Below, one piece after another: positions 33,561 to 41,592 of a stretch of DNA of 64,000 nt (its first letter is position 1; each line of letters begins with the position of its first letter). The position numbers and the translations under genes were made by a program. The notes below the pieces were generated by a model. The model searched no databases. It was not told the origin of the DNA and worked only from the letters and a program-made list of their open reading frames with translations. The DNA comes from Actinomycetes bacterium (lineage in GTDB: Bacteria; Actinomycetota; Thermoleophilia; RBG-16-64-13): positions 62,001-126,000 of the forward strand of contig JAGXFW010000020.1 in assembly GCA_024637035.1 (NCBI GenBank), written 5' to 3'.

Positions 33561-33622
33561 CTCTACAGACGGCAGTGGCGACAGGTGGCAGGTGTTGGGT
33601 GACAGGTGACCGGGGGGCGCTT

Positions 33623-36307
33623 GTGGGCAGATACCTCGAGGTAGGGTCTGCTGCCGCGTCGGGCACCGATGCGGCAGCGGTCGCGGGCCAAGCGGCGCAG
33701 CTCTGCATGAGTCAGCTTCGGGTCTTCCGTCCGTCTCTCGTCACCGTGTTCGCGTCCGCTCGGTTCGACCCGCGCGAGGTCGCGAGCGGGGTGGCCGGTG
33801 TCGTGGGCGACTGCCCCATGATCGGCGCGTCCAGCGCCGGCGAGATCAGTGGCACACCACTCACGGACTCGGTCGTAGTGACCATCCTGGCGTCTCCCCA
33901 TCTGAGTGCAGAGGTGGGGGTTGGTGAGGGCGTCTCGAACGATTGGCAGACGGCCACGCGGGCGGCGCTTCCCCGCGGTCGATCATCCGCGTACTTCCGA
34001 GATGGGCCGAAAGTCGGCCGACCTTTCTACTTCGCACACCCGGCCTCAGGGCTCTCTCCGCTGTTCGTATTGCTCTTCTCGCCGGGCAAGACGCTCGACC
34101 AGCCCTCCCTCGGACACGAGATCCAGGCGTTCCTGAAGCGCGGCACGCTCGGTCGTGTGCCCATCGTGGGCGGCAACACGAGCACGCCCGACCTGGCCGT
34201 GGGCAACTTCCAGATCGCCAATGGCAAGGCCTACCGTGACGCCGTGGTCATGGCTGTGGTGGAGTCCGACCTCTTGTTCGGGGTGGGAGTCGCACACGGG
34301 TTCAAGCCCACGAAGCGGCGTGCGGTGGTCACCCGGGCTGAGGGCCACGTGGTGCACGAGATCGATGATCGGCCTGCCGCCGACGCCTGCGCGGACCTGA
34401 TGGGAGTGGACTCCATCGGGGTCGACGACCAGAGCACCGATTTCTCGCGCACGCCCTTCGGTGCCGCCGACGTCTACGGCGAGCATCACCTTCTCGTCCT
34501 CGAGCGGGCGTTGGGAGACGGCTCGGTGCAGTTCGGCCCGAACATGCAGGGTATGCAGGCCATCACCGTGATGGAGATGGACCCGGAGAAGCAACAGTCG
34601 GCGGCCGCCGATGCCGTCTCGAAGGCCATCGATATCGGTCACGTGCGTGACCCGGCGGCGGTCTTCCTGTTCGCCTGCTCGTTGCTGTTCGGCACCGACG
34701 CTCGGGAACCGCAGGTGGATGAGCGGTTCTTGAAACGAGTCACGGGCGGGGCCGCCATCGCCGGCTTCCAAACGGCCGGAGAATATGGTCTGAGCGACGA
34801 GGGCCTGCCCATCTACTGCAACCAATCGATCGTAGCGCTGGTGATAGGCGACAATCTCGATCCCCTGGCTGCGGCTACCCGTCGTAACGCGAACGCCCTC
34901 AAGGAGATCGAGGCCGAACTGGAGGGACGCACGCGCGAATTGGCGGCCGTACGGGCTGCCAACGCCGTGGTGCTCGATGGAGACAACTGGCGCGACCGAC
35001 TCGGTCGGTATGAGCGCATCATCAGCGACTTGACCGGTGCCTCGCGCGCGCGATTCCACGTTGACCTCATGGGGGGGACCGGCGATGGCTCGCCCCTGGT
35101 CGGCCGTCGCGGCCGTGCCGATCACGCGGTGCTGCCGCTCATGAGCATGGGGCGTCCCCTGGGCTTCCTGGAACTGGAAGGCAGCGAGCCGCTGCTCAGC
35201 ATGGAGGTGGCGGCCAGCATCTGCGACCTGGTGGCCCGCGCGGTCCACAGGGTCATCATGGAGCGCACCATCGAAGAGCAGGCGCGAGAGATCGAGACGG
35301 TGAATGTGATCGCTCGGGAGATCGTCACCGCAGACGACAACCGTGCGGCACTCACCAACATCGCGACCGTCATCGAACGGCACATGCACGCCGATGGCTT
35401 CTCGCTGTGGTTGAACGGGGAAGCCCCAGAGTTGGTAGGGCGGAACGGCCAGACGGAAGAGTTCGCGATCGAAGCGCGGCTCGCGGCCCGTGCGATGGAG
35501 TCCCGGATCACCCAGAGGAGCGTTGACGCGGACGCTGTGCGGATCGTGGCACCGTTGCTTCTCAAGGACCGGGCCAATGGTGCGCTCGTGCTGAGATTCG
35601 CGGCAGGCGCCGCTCCCCTCGGCACGGCGTTCCTGAACTACCTCTCGATGCCCCTTGCCGTCATGGCCGAGATGTACGTGCGTTATCGCGAGTCGAACGT
35701 GGCCCGCGAGATGCATCATCGGGTGAAGAACAACCTGCAGATCATCGCCAGCTTGCTGAATCTGCAGCTGCGTCGGCTACACGATCCGTCAGCCCAGGAG
35801 GCTCTGGAGAGCAGCATCCGGCGCATTCTGAGCATCTCCGTCGTGCATGAGGTGCTTTCAGAGAAGCACACCGGTCTTGTGGATCCGGTGTCGATAGTGC
35901 AGAACGTGTCCGACTTCGTGCTGCGGGCGATGTCCGGACCGAATCAAGAGATAGCGGTGTCCGTGGAGGGACATCCAGGCCTCGCCTTGAACTCACAACA
36001 GGCTACGAACGTGGCGGTCGTGGTGAGCGAACTCCTCGGGAACGCTCTCAAGCATGGATTCCGAGACCGCACCGAAGGCACGATCTCGGTGCGCCTGGGT
36101 CAGGAGAACGGCGCGGTGACGCTTGTAGTGAAGGATGACGGCGCAGGACCTCCAGCGGGCTTCGACCTCGTTCGCGATCAAGGTCTCGGACTGCAGCTCA
36201 TCGGGACCATCGTCGGGGGTGAGCTTCGTGGGGACTTCTCCGTGCGCGGAGCGGAACCCGGCATGGAAGCCAGGATCACATTTCCTCAGGAACCGGGACA
36301 GGCCTAG
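33623..36307 (+). CDS. FIST-domain sensor histidine kinase (HisKA_2 type)
   Basis: About 894 residues. An N-terminal FIST_N/FIST_C ligand region (about 15-400) shows M-I-G-A-S-S-A-G-E, P-I-V-G-G-N-T-S-T and A-G-F-Q-T-A-G-E-Y-G. GAF-like segments follow (about 470-690). The dimerisation/phosphoacceptor segment R-E-M-H-H-R-V-K-N-N-L-Q has the acceptor His near residue 699, and a HATPase ends with N-A-L-K-H-G, D-D-G-A-G and G-L-G-L-Q-L-I. There are no membrane helices, so it senses a cytoplasmic ligand; FIST domains are thought to bind small molecules such as amino acids. GTG 33623 has GGGGGG five bases ahead; GTG 33575 is an alternative. It is directly followed by the ANTAR regulator. Confidence 0.9.
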   Translation: MGRYLEVGSAAASGTDAAAVAGQAAQLCMSQLRVFRPSLVTVFASARFDPREVASGVAGVVGDCPMIGASSAGEISGTPLTDSVVVTILASPHLSAEVGVGEGVSNDWQTATRAALPRGRSSAYFRDGPKVGRPFYFAHPASGLSPLFVLLFSPGKTLDQPSLGHEIQAFLKRGTLGRVPIVGGNTSTPDLAVGNFQIANGKAYRDAVVMAVVESDLLFGVGVAHGFKPTKRRAVVTRAEGHVVHEIDDRPAADACADLMGVDSIGVDDQSTDFSRTPFGAADVYGEHHLLVLERALGDGSVQFGPNMQGMQAITVMEMDPEKQQSAAADAVSKAIDIGHVRDPAAVFLFACSLLFGTDAREPQVDERFLKRVTGGAAIAGFQTAGEYGLSDEGLPIYCNQSIVALVIGDNLDPLAAATRRNANALKEIEAELEGRTRELAAVRAANAVVLDGDNWRDRLGRYERIISDLTGASRARFHVDLMGGTGDGSPLVGRRGRADHAVLPLMSMGRPLGFLELEGSEPLLSMEVAASICDLVARAVHRVIMERTIEEQAREIETVNVIAREIVTADDNRAALTNIATVIERHMHADGFSLWLNGEAPELVGRNGQTEEFAIEARLAARAMESRITQRSVDADAVRIVAPLLLKDRANGALVLRFAAGAAPLGTAFLNYLSMPLAVMAEMYVRYRESNVAREMHHRVKNNLQIIASLLNLQLRRLHDPSAQEALESSIRRILSISVVHEVLSEKHTGLVDPVSIVQNVSDFVLRAMSGPNQEIAVSVEGHPGLALNSQQATNVAVVVSELLGNALKHGFRDRTEGTISVRLGQENGAVTLVVKDDGAGPPAGFDLVRDQGLGLQLIGTIVGGELRGDFSVRGAEPGMEARITFPQEPGQA

Positions 36308-36907
36308 GTGGGTGCTCAGGTGCAGACGCTGCGGATCTTGATAGCCGACGACGAAGCCATCATCCGTATGGATCTTCGCGAGATGCTCCAAAGCCTAGGG
36401 CACCAGGTGGTGGGCGAAGCCGGCGACGGAGACGAGGCCGTGCGTCTGGCGCAGAGCCTTGACCCCGACCTCGTCTTCCTCGACATAAAGATGCCGCGCA
36501 CGGACGGACTCGAGGCTCTTCGTCTCATGAACTGCGAACGGATCAGACCCGTGGTGATCCTGACGGCCTTCAGCGAGAAGTCGGTGATCGAGCGGGCGAT
36601 CGAACTCGGGGCGAAAGCCTACCTCGTGAAGCCGTTCGATTCGGCCAGCCTGCTGCCCGCCGTGCACCTGGCGATGGCCCATTCCGCCGAGCTGCGTACG
36701 TTGCGCGACGAGAACGAGTCGCTCAAGGAGGCCATCCGCGCCAGCAAGCTTGTCAATCGCGCCAAAGCACTGCTCGCAGCCCATGAAGGGTTGAGCGAGA
36801 GTGAGGCGTTCAGGCGCATCCAGAAACTCAGCATGGACAAGAACAGGAAGATGGCCGACATCGCAGAGACCGTGATCGAGTTACTCGCGAAGACCGCGGC
36901 CTCGTAG
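36308..36907 (+). CDS. ANTAR-domain response regulator (RNA-binding antiterminator)
   Basis: The 199-residue protein has a receiver domain (about 8-122; acidic pair D14-D15, phosphoacceptor D59 in F-L-D-I-K-M-P, Lys in V-K-P-F-D). A coiled coil and a C-terminal ANTAR domain follow (A-F-R-R-I-Q-K-L-S-M-D, then R-K-M-A-D-I-A). ANTAR proteins act on nascent RNA, stabilising a hairpin that prevents a terminator. The gene begins right at the kinase stop, so kinase and regulator are a cognate pair like EutW/EutV. GTG 36308 is used; GTG 36320 is possible. The next gene downstream has a leader with a terminator, its probable target. Confidence 0.92.
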   Translation: MGAQVQTLRILIADDEAIIRMDLREMLQSLGHQVVGEAGDGDEAVRLAQSLDPDLVFLDIKMPRTDGLEALRLMNCERIRPVVILTAFSEKSVIERAIELGAKAYLVKPFDSASLLPAVHLAMAHSAELRTLRDENESLKEAIRASKLVNRAKALLAAHEGLSESEAFRRIQKLSMDKNRKMADIAETVIELLAKTAAS

Positions 36908-36940
36908 CGCAGCTGCAGCCGCAGACGTAGCTGTGGTTCC

Positions 36941-36969
36941 TTGACACCCTCTCTGGCGGGTTGTATCGT
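36941..36969 (+). promoter_or_regulatory. Promoter of the aldehyde oxidoreductase transcript
   Basis: TTGACA (36941-36946) and TATCGT (36964-36969) with a 17-base spacer lie in the 179-nt gap after the ANTAR gene. Transcription would start near 36976, just before the leader hairpins. Confidence 0.75.
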
Positions 36970-36977
36970 CTACATGC

Positions 36978-37033
36978 GGAAGTGAAGGCGCTTCCCGAGC
37001 GGAGATGAAGCCGCCCGGGAGGTGCTTTTTTTT
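36978..37033 (+). promoter_or_regulatory. Leader attenuator: antiterminator hairpin overlapping an intrinsic terminator
   Basis: A 19-bp stem with one mismatch (36984-37002 with 37011-37029, 8-base loop) runs into eight T residues (37026-37033), a strong intrinsic terminator placed before the aldehyde oxidoreductase gene. A competing 6-bp hairpin at 36978-36995 with the hexaloop GAAGGC (stem GGAAGT/GCTTCC) uses part of the terminator's 5' arm, so the two cannot coexist. This is the architecture of ANTAR-controlled leaders. Known ANTAR targets have six-base loops with A at position 1 and G at 4; here position 4 fits and position 1 does not, and only one small hairpin precedes the terminator. 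Confidence 0.75.
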
Positions 37034-37086
37034 GTTGGCCGAGGCTGTTGGAGCACTGGGTCAAGGGCACCAAGGGAGGGAGTCTC

Positions 37087-38961
37087 ATGTTGCAGGGGGG
37101 ATACACCGGGAAGATCTTGCGGATCGATCTTTCCCGCAAGGAGGCACACACCGAGGAAGTCTCTGCTGAGCTCGCGAAGAGCTACATCGGTGGCGCGGGA
37201 TTCGGCATCAAGATGCTCTACGACGAGGTGCCCGCCGGCGCGGATCCGCTGGGGCCGGACAACAAGCTCATCTTCGCTTCGGGGCCGCTGTCGGGTAGCG
37301 ACACGCCGTGCGCCAGCCGGATGGCCGTCACCTCCAAGAGCCCCCTTACCGGGGCTGTGGGTATGGCCACCACCGGTGGCTTCTTCCCCGCGGAGCTGAA
37401 GTTCGCCGGGTACGACGCTCTGATCATCGAGGGCGCAGCGGACTCGCCTACCTACGTGACGATCAACGACGACGACGTGAAGTTTCGGGACGCGCAGGGA
37501 CTCTGGGGCACACACACGTCTGACTGCCAGCAGATGATCAAGGACTCTCTGAAGGATCAGGGATACCGCATCGCTTGCATCGGGCCCGCGGGCGAGAACC
37601 TGAGTCGCTTGGCGTGCATCATCAACGAGCGGCGGGCCGCCGGCCGCAAGGGCCTGGGGGCCGTCATGGGCTCCAAGAACTTGAAGGCCATCGCCGTGCG
37701 CGGGCATGGTGAGGTCGCGGTAGCCGATCCCGACGCCTACAAGATCGCCCGTTCCTCCTTCCGCGAACACATGCGCGAGAGCCCCGTGCTGTACTCGGCC
37801 TTCGCGAAGATCGGTACGCCGATGGTGGTGGATGCAGTGGGTTCCATGGGGATGCTCGCGGCCAAGAACTGGCAGGCCACGGGCGAGTTCGTCCCGATAG
37901 ACGAACTGGGCACCGAGGCGGGTAAGGCCGTCACCGTGGGCAGGAATCCGTGTCAGGGCTGTCCCGTCGCGTGTAGTCAGCTGAAGTTGGCTCGGAACGC
38001 GCCCTATGCCGGCATCATGGCAGAGGGCCCCGAGTTCGAGAGCCTCTACTCCCTTGGCACTCAGTGCGGGATAAGCAACATGGACGCCGTCATCGCCGCG
38101 GACCGCCTGTGCGATGAACTCGGCCTCGATACCATGTCAGCCGGCGTCACCATCGGTTTCGCGATGGAGCTCTCCGAGCGGGGTGCGCTTTCCGCCATCG
38201 ACAGCGGCGACCTCGATATCGCCTTCGGCAACGACCGGACGATGATGGCCCTTCTAGAGAAGATGGCGTACAGGGACGGCATCGGCGACCTGCTGGCCGA
38301 CGGGGTGAAGGAAGCCGCCGAGCGCATCGGCGGTGACGCGGCCTACTACGCGATGCACGTGAAGGGGCTCGAGTTGCCCGCCTACGATGTGCGCGGGGCG
38401 AAGGCTCACGGGTTGAACTACGCCACCTCCTATACGGGAGCGGATCACAACCGCGGGTACGCCTTCCAGGAGATCTTCGGCATCCCCATCCCCAAGGAAG
38501 TGGACCGTTTCGCCCTCGAAGGCAAAGGTGAGCTCTGCAAATGGAATCAGGACATCCGCACCGCTACGTGCGATTGTCCGACCATGTGCGCGTTCATCCT
38601 CGATATGGCGGTCCCGGCCGTCGCGGCCGAGAACTCAGCGGCGTTGCTCACCTCGCTCACCGGGCTCAGCTTCACGGCCGAGGAGGTGTTCCAGGTGGGC
38701 GAGCGCGTCAACAACCTCGCTCGAGCCTTCAACGCGCGCGAAGGGTTCTCGCGCAAGGACGACACGCTGCCCGACCGGCTCATGAACGAGCCCCTGCTTG
38801 CCGGTGGGTCCAAAGGGCATCACATCCCTCAAGAGGACCTCGACTTCATGCTCGACGACTACTACACCGCTCGTGGTTGGGACGTGGCTACCGGCACACC
38901 CACGCGCGCGAAGCTCGAGGAACTCGGGTTGGCCTCGGTCGCCGACGATCTGGGGGTGTGA
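37087..38961 (+). CDS. aor: Aldehyde:ferredoxin oxidoreductase (tungsten/molybdenum AOR family)
   Basis: A 624-residue AOR family enzyme. N-terminal domain G-G-Y-T-G-K-I-L-R-I-D-L and Y-I-G-G-A-G-F-G, then R-M-A-V-T-S-K-S-P-L-T-G. The 4Fe-4S site starts in N-P-C-Q-G-C-P-V-A-C (CX2CX3C, near 290); the fourth Cys would be in the C-D-C-P-T-M-C region near 500. It oxidises aldehydes to acids, or runs in reverse, with ferredoxin and a bis-pyranopterin tungsten cofactor. ATG 37087 follows GGGAGGG. It is controlled by the attenuator just upstream and followed by a MoaD-like protein and an alcohol dehydrogenase, suggesting an alcohol-aldehyde-acid branch. Confidence 0.93.
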   Translation: MLQGGYTGKILRIDLSRKEAHTEEVSAELAKSYIGGAGFGIKMLYDEVPAGADPLGPDNKLIFASGPLSGSDTPCASRMAVTSKSPLTGAVGMATTGGFFPAELKFAGYDALIIEGAADSPTYVTINDDDVKFRDAQGLWGTHTSDCQQMIKDSLKDQGYRIACIGPAGENLSRLACIINERRAAGRKGLGAVMGSKNLKAIAVRGHGEVAVADPDAYKIARSSFREHMRESPVLYSAFAKIGTPMVVDAVGSMGMLAAKNWQATGEFVPIDELGTEAGKAVTVGRNPCQGCPVACSQLKLARNAPYAGIMAEGPEFESLYSLGTQCGISNMDAVIAADRLCDELGLDTMSAGVTIGFAMELSERGALSAIDSGDLDIAFGNDRTMMALLEKMAYRDGIGDLLADGVKEAAERIGGDAAYYAMHVKGLELPAYDVRGAKAHGLNYATSYTGADHNRGYAFQEIFGIPIPKEVDRFALEGKGELCKWNQDIRTATCDCPTMCAFILDMAVPAVAAENSAALLTSLTGLSFTAEEVFQVGERVNNLARAFNAREGFSRKDDTLPDRLMNEPLLAGGSKGHHIPQEDLDFMLDDYYTARGWDVATGTPTRAKLEELGLASVADDLGV

Positions 38962-39046
38962 TCTTCGGCGTGCGACGTGGGTGTGCTCCCGTTGGCCCGC
39001 GTCCGGGGGATGTAACCTGGGCGCGCAGCTGCCACATGGTGGCGTG

Positions 39047-39334
39047 ATGCGGGTCACCGCACGCACGATCACGCATCTCGCCGTGCTTCTCGGGAGCAGG
39101 GAAGTCGAGTTGGAGATGCCGACGGGCAGTCGCGTGATGGATGTGCTCGTCCGCATGGCCGATCTGATGGGAGACCAAGCGGTTCCGGCGCTTCTGCGGC
39201 CTGAGGACCGGAGTCCCCAGGGCCACCTGCGGATCATGCTGAACGGACGGGATATCGGCGTCCTCGAGGGGATCGAGACCCTCGTACAAGACGGTGACGA
39301 GGTTCTGGTGGTACCGCCTGCTGGAGGAGGATAG
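39047..39334 (+). CDS. MoaD/ThiS-like sulfur carrier protein
   Basis: A 95-residue ubiquitin-like protein ending in P-P-A-G-G-G, the thiocarboxylate-type Gly-Gly tail, with N-G-R-D-I near residue 67 and D-G-D-E-V-L-V-V-P just before it. MoaD delivers sulfur to the pyranopterin of molybdenum and tungsten enzymes, and copies dedicated to AOR enzymes are common, so a role in making the cofactor of the upstream AOR is likely. ATG 39047 lies 85 nt after aor. The ribosome site is weak. An extra terminal Gly after Gly-Gly may need trimming or be an alternative end. Confidence 0.85.
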   Translation: MRVTARTITHLAVLLGSREVELEMPTGSRVMDVLVRMADLMGDQAVPALLRPEDRSPQGHLRIMLNGRDIGVLEGIETLVQDGDEVLVVPPAGGG

Positions 39335-39386
39335 GCGCTCCGATTCGTTGCGGGAGTCCAAGGTCTAGTCGGGAAGAGGAGAGGCA

Positions 39387-40487
39387 ATGAAGACCATCGC
39401 TGCCGTCGTTCACGAGACGGGCGGGCCGTTCGTGCTCGAGGAAGTGACGCTCGACGAACCCCGGGCGGACGAGGTGCTGGTGCGGATGGTGGCCACCGGC
39501 CTCTGCCATACGGATCTCTCGGTTCGAGCCGGGTACATCCCGTTCCCGCTCCCCGGCGTGATGGGTCACGAAGGCGCGGGGATCGTAGAGGCGGTCGGTT
39601 CTGCGGTGAAGCGCGTAGCGCCAGGCGATCATGTGCTGGCCACGTTCACCTCGTGCGGGCACTGCGCCCATTGCGCCGGCGGTGAGCCGGCCTACTGCCA
39701 CACGTTCATCCCCTCGAACCTCATCGGAGGCACGCGTTCGGATGGCAGCTACACCATCCATCTGGACGGCGCCCCCATCAACGCGCACTTCTTCGGCCAG
39801 TCGACGCTGGCACGGCATGCTCTGATCGACGAGCGGAGCCTGGTGAAGGTCGCCGACGATGCTCCGCTGGAGACGCTTGCGCCCCTGGGGTGCGGCATCC
39901 AGACTGGAGTCGGCACGGTGCTCAACGTGCTGCGTCCCGAGCCCGGCAGCACGGTTGTTGTCTTCGGTGTGGGAGGGGTGGGGCTCGCGGCGATCATGGG
40001 AGCGGCCTTGACCGGGGCGTCGAAGATCGTCGCTGTGGATGTGGTCCCCTCACGCCTCGAGCTCGCCCTGGAACTCGGGGCCACGCACGTCATCGACGCC
40101 GGGTCCGTGGACGTCGTGGGAGCCCTCGCCGAGTTGTGCCCTGGAGGCGTGCAGTACACCATCGAGTGCACGGGGGTGATCGATGTGGTGAGCCAGGCCG
40201 TGCAGGTGCTTGCGCCGCTCGGCACCTGTGCCCTCATCGGTGCGCCGCCCGCCGGCTCGGTGCTGCCGATCGACGTGCAGTTCATGCTGGACGGCCGGCG
40301 TCTGGTGGGCATCACCGAGGGATCGAGCAGGCCGGAGTCCTTCATCCCCACGCTCGTCGACCTGTATCAACAGGGCAGGTTGCCCCTCGATAAACTGATC
40401 CGTCACTACCCGTTCGAGGACATCGAGCGGGCCGCCGCGGATGCCTCTTCGGGAGCGACCATCAAGCCGGTGCTGGTGTTCGACTGA
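39387..40487 (+). CDS. Zinc-dependent alcohol dehydrogenase, benzyl/aryl-alcohol type
   Basis: A 366-residue medium-chain dehydrogenase. Catalytic zinc ligands are in G-L-C-H-T-D and G-H-E-G-A-G with Cys in L-G-C-G-I-Q-T-G-V-G. The structural zinc lobe C-G-H-C-A-H-C-A-G-G-E-P-A-Y-C has all four cysteines. The cofactor loop is G-V-G-G-V-G-L near 195, with D at the end of the next strand favouring NAD. The L-G-C-G-I-Q-T-G segment is typical of aryl-alcohol dehydrogenases. It would interconvert an alcohol with the aldehyde handled by AOR. GAGAGG precedes ATG 39387. Confidence 0.9.
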   Translation: MKTIAAVVHETGGPFVLEEVTLDEPRADEVLVRMVATGLCHTDLSVRAGYIPFPLPGVMGHEGAGIVEAVGSAVKRVAPGDHVLATFTSCGHCAHCAGGEPAYCHTFIPSNLIGGTRSDGSYTIHLDGAPINAHFFGQSTLARHALIDERSLVKVADDAPLETLAPLGCGIQTGVGTVLNVLRPEPGSTVVVFGVGGVGLAAIMGAALTGASKIVAVDVVPSRLELALELGATHVIDAGSVDVVGALAELCPGGVQYTIECTGVIDVVSQAVQVLAPLGTCALIGAPPAGSVLPIDVQFMLDGRRLVGITEGSSRPESFIPTLVDLYQQGRLPLDKLIRHYPFEDIERAAADASSGATIKPVLVFD

Positions 40488-40500
40488 CCCCGTATCGGCG

Positions 40501-40538
40501 CTCGACCGTCGGATCGGTGGTTCCGGCCGACGGTCGAG
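40501..40538. terminator. Bidirectional terminator hairpin
   Basis: A perfect 12-bp stem (40501-40512 with 40527-40538, 14-base loop) lies in the 69-nt gap between the convergent alcohol dehydrogenase and epimerase genes. No T-run follows on either strand, so efficiency is uncertain. Confidence 0.6.
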
Positions 40539-40556
40539 GCGAACGCAGCGTGGGTC

Positions 40557-41522
40557 CTAGGGTTGCAGCAGCGGCAGACCCGCCTCGCGGCGCGCGTCGT
40601 TGATGTGGATCAAGACGGCTTCCTCGATGGGCATGACGGAGAAGTCGAAGTCTTCCTTCGCCCGGGCGCAACTCACCTTGTACGGCAGCTCCTCCCGACC
40701 TTGTTCGTCGCCGAATGTGATCTGGGCATCGGGAAGATACGTGCGCACGACATCCGCCAGGTCGCGCAGGGTGGTGGGCGGACCCCCGAGATTGTATACA
40801 GGGTGCGGTGATGACTCGGCATGCAGAAGGATCCGCGTGAACTCTCCGATGTCGTCTGGACACAGCAGCGACCAGAGGCTCTTGCCGTTGATCTCGTAGT
40901 GCAGCGGCTCGCCGACGGCCGGCACCGAGACCATGTCTGAGAACCACTTGACCACGAACGGGGCGAACGCCCCGTGGCCGAACACGATGCAGGGGCGTAG
41001 TCCGGTGCACTCGAGACCGTACACCTGCGAGTACTCGTCGGCCATGATCTCGGCGAGGCGCTTGGCATACGCGTAGAAGTGGCCGGGCCCCATGTACAAC
41101 CGGTCGTCCTCGACTACTTCTCGGTCACCGTAGTCTCCCTGGCTCCCGTACACGGTCTCGGAACTCGCGTACACCACGCGCTTGATGCCGGTGAGTCGAG
41201 CGGCCTCGAAGACGTTGCACATACCGAGGATCCCGACCTTCGTGTTCAGTCTCGGCAGGGGATCGAGCGACATCACCATCGCCCAGTTGACCAGTTGGTC
41301 GATGTCGTAGCGGCGGATGATGTCGAGGATATCCTCGAGTTGGGAGATGTCACCCCGGGCGAAGCGGAACTTATCCTGATGGTCTGTGATGGATTCCATG
41401 AACCAGTCCGCCGGCGGATTCAGGTCCATCGAGACTACCAGATCGACTTCCGGATCCTCGACCAGGCGGGCGACTGTCTTCCGGCCGAACTGCCCACTAC
41501 CCCCGATGACCAACACTCTCAC
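40557..41522 (-). CDS. NAD-dependent epimerase/dehydratase (extended SDR)
   Basis: A 321-residue extended SDR. The cofactor motif is G-G-S-G-Q-F-G (residues 8-14), with D at the end of the second strand, the catalytic Y-x-x-x-K in Y-A-Y-A-K and S-S-E-T-V near 122. The C-terminal half lacks specific nucleotide-sugar motifs, so reductase activity on another compound is possible. The GTG start at 41522 is preceded by AGGGGGA. It is monocistronic. Its upstream region carries an operator-like element resembling those before the catabolic operons, which may link its regulation to them. Confidence 0.88.
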   Translation of the reverse strand: MRVLVIGGSGQFGRKTVARLVEDPEVDLVVSMDLNPPADWFMESITDHQDKFRFARGDISQLEDILDIIRRYDIDQLVNWAMVMSLDPLPRLNTKVGILGMCNVFEAARLTGIKRVVYASSETVYGSQGDYGDREVVEDDRLYMGPGHFYAYAKRLAEIMADEYSQVYGLECTGLRPCIVFGHGAFAPFVVKWFSDMVSVPAVGEPLHYEINGKSLWSLLCPDDIGEFTRILLHAESSPHPVYNLGGPPTTLRDLADVVRTYLPDAQITFGDEQGREELPYKVSCARAKEDFDFSVMPIEEAVLIHINDARREAGLPLLQP

Positions 41523-41558
41523 GTGAGTCCCCCTGTGCCTTGGGTACGTGCCGTAGAA

Positions 41559-41573
41559 GTCTGACGTCTGTCA
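41559..41573. promoter_or_regulatory. Operator-like element upstream of the epimerase gene
   Basis: GTCTGACGTCTGTCA lies 37 bases before the epimerase start. It contains the inverted pair CTGAC/GTCAG and best fits the consensus TCTGA-N-GTCTGA inferred from the other intergenic sites. Confidence 0.45.
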
Positions 41574-41592
41574 GTAAATCAGCCTACCATGC

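Noticed and set aside
39387-40487. Idea that the zinc alcohol dehydrogenase is an NDMA/mycofactocin-dependent type
   Set aside because: Its motifs fit the aryl-alcohol dehydrogenase branch better; nothing seen requires a tightly bound NAD.
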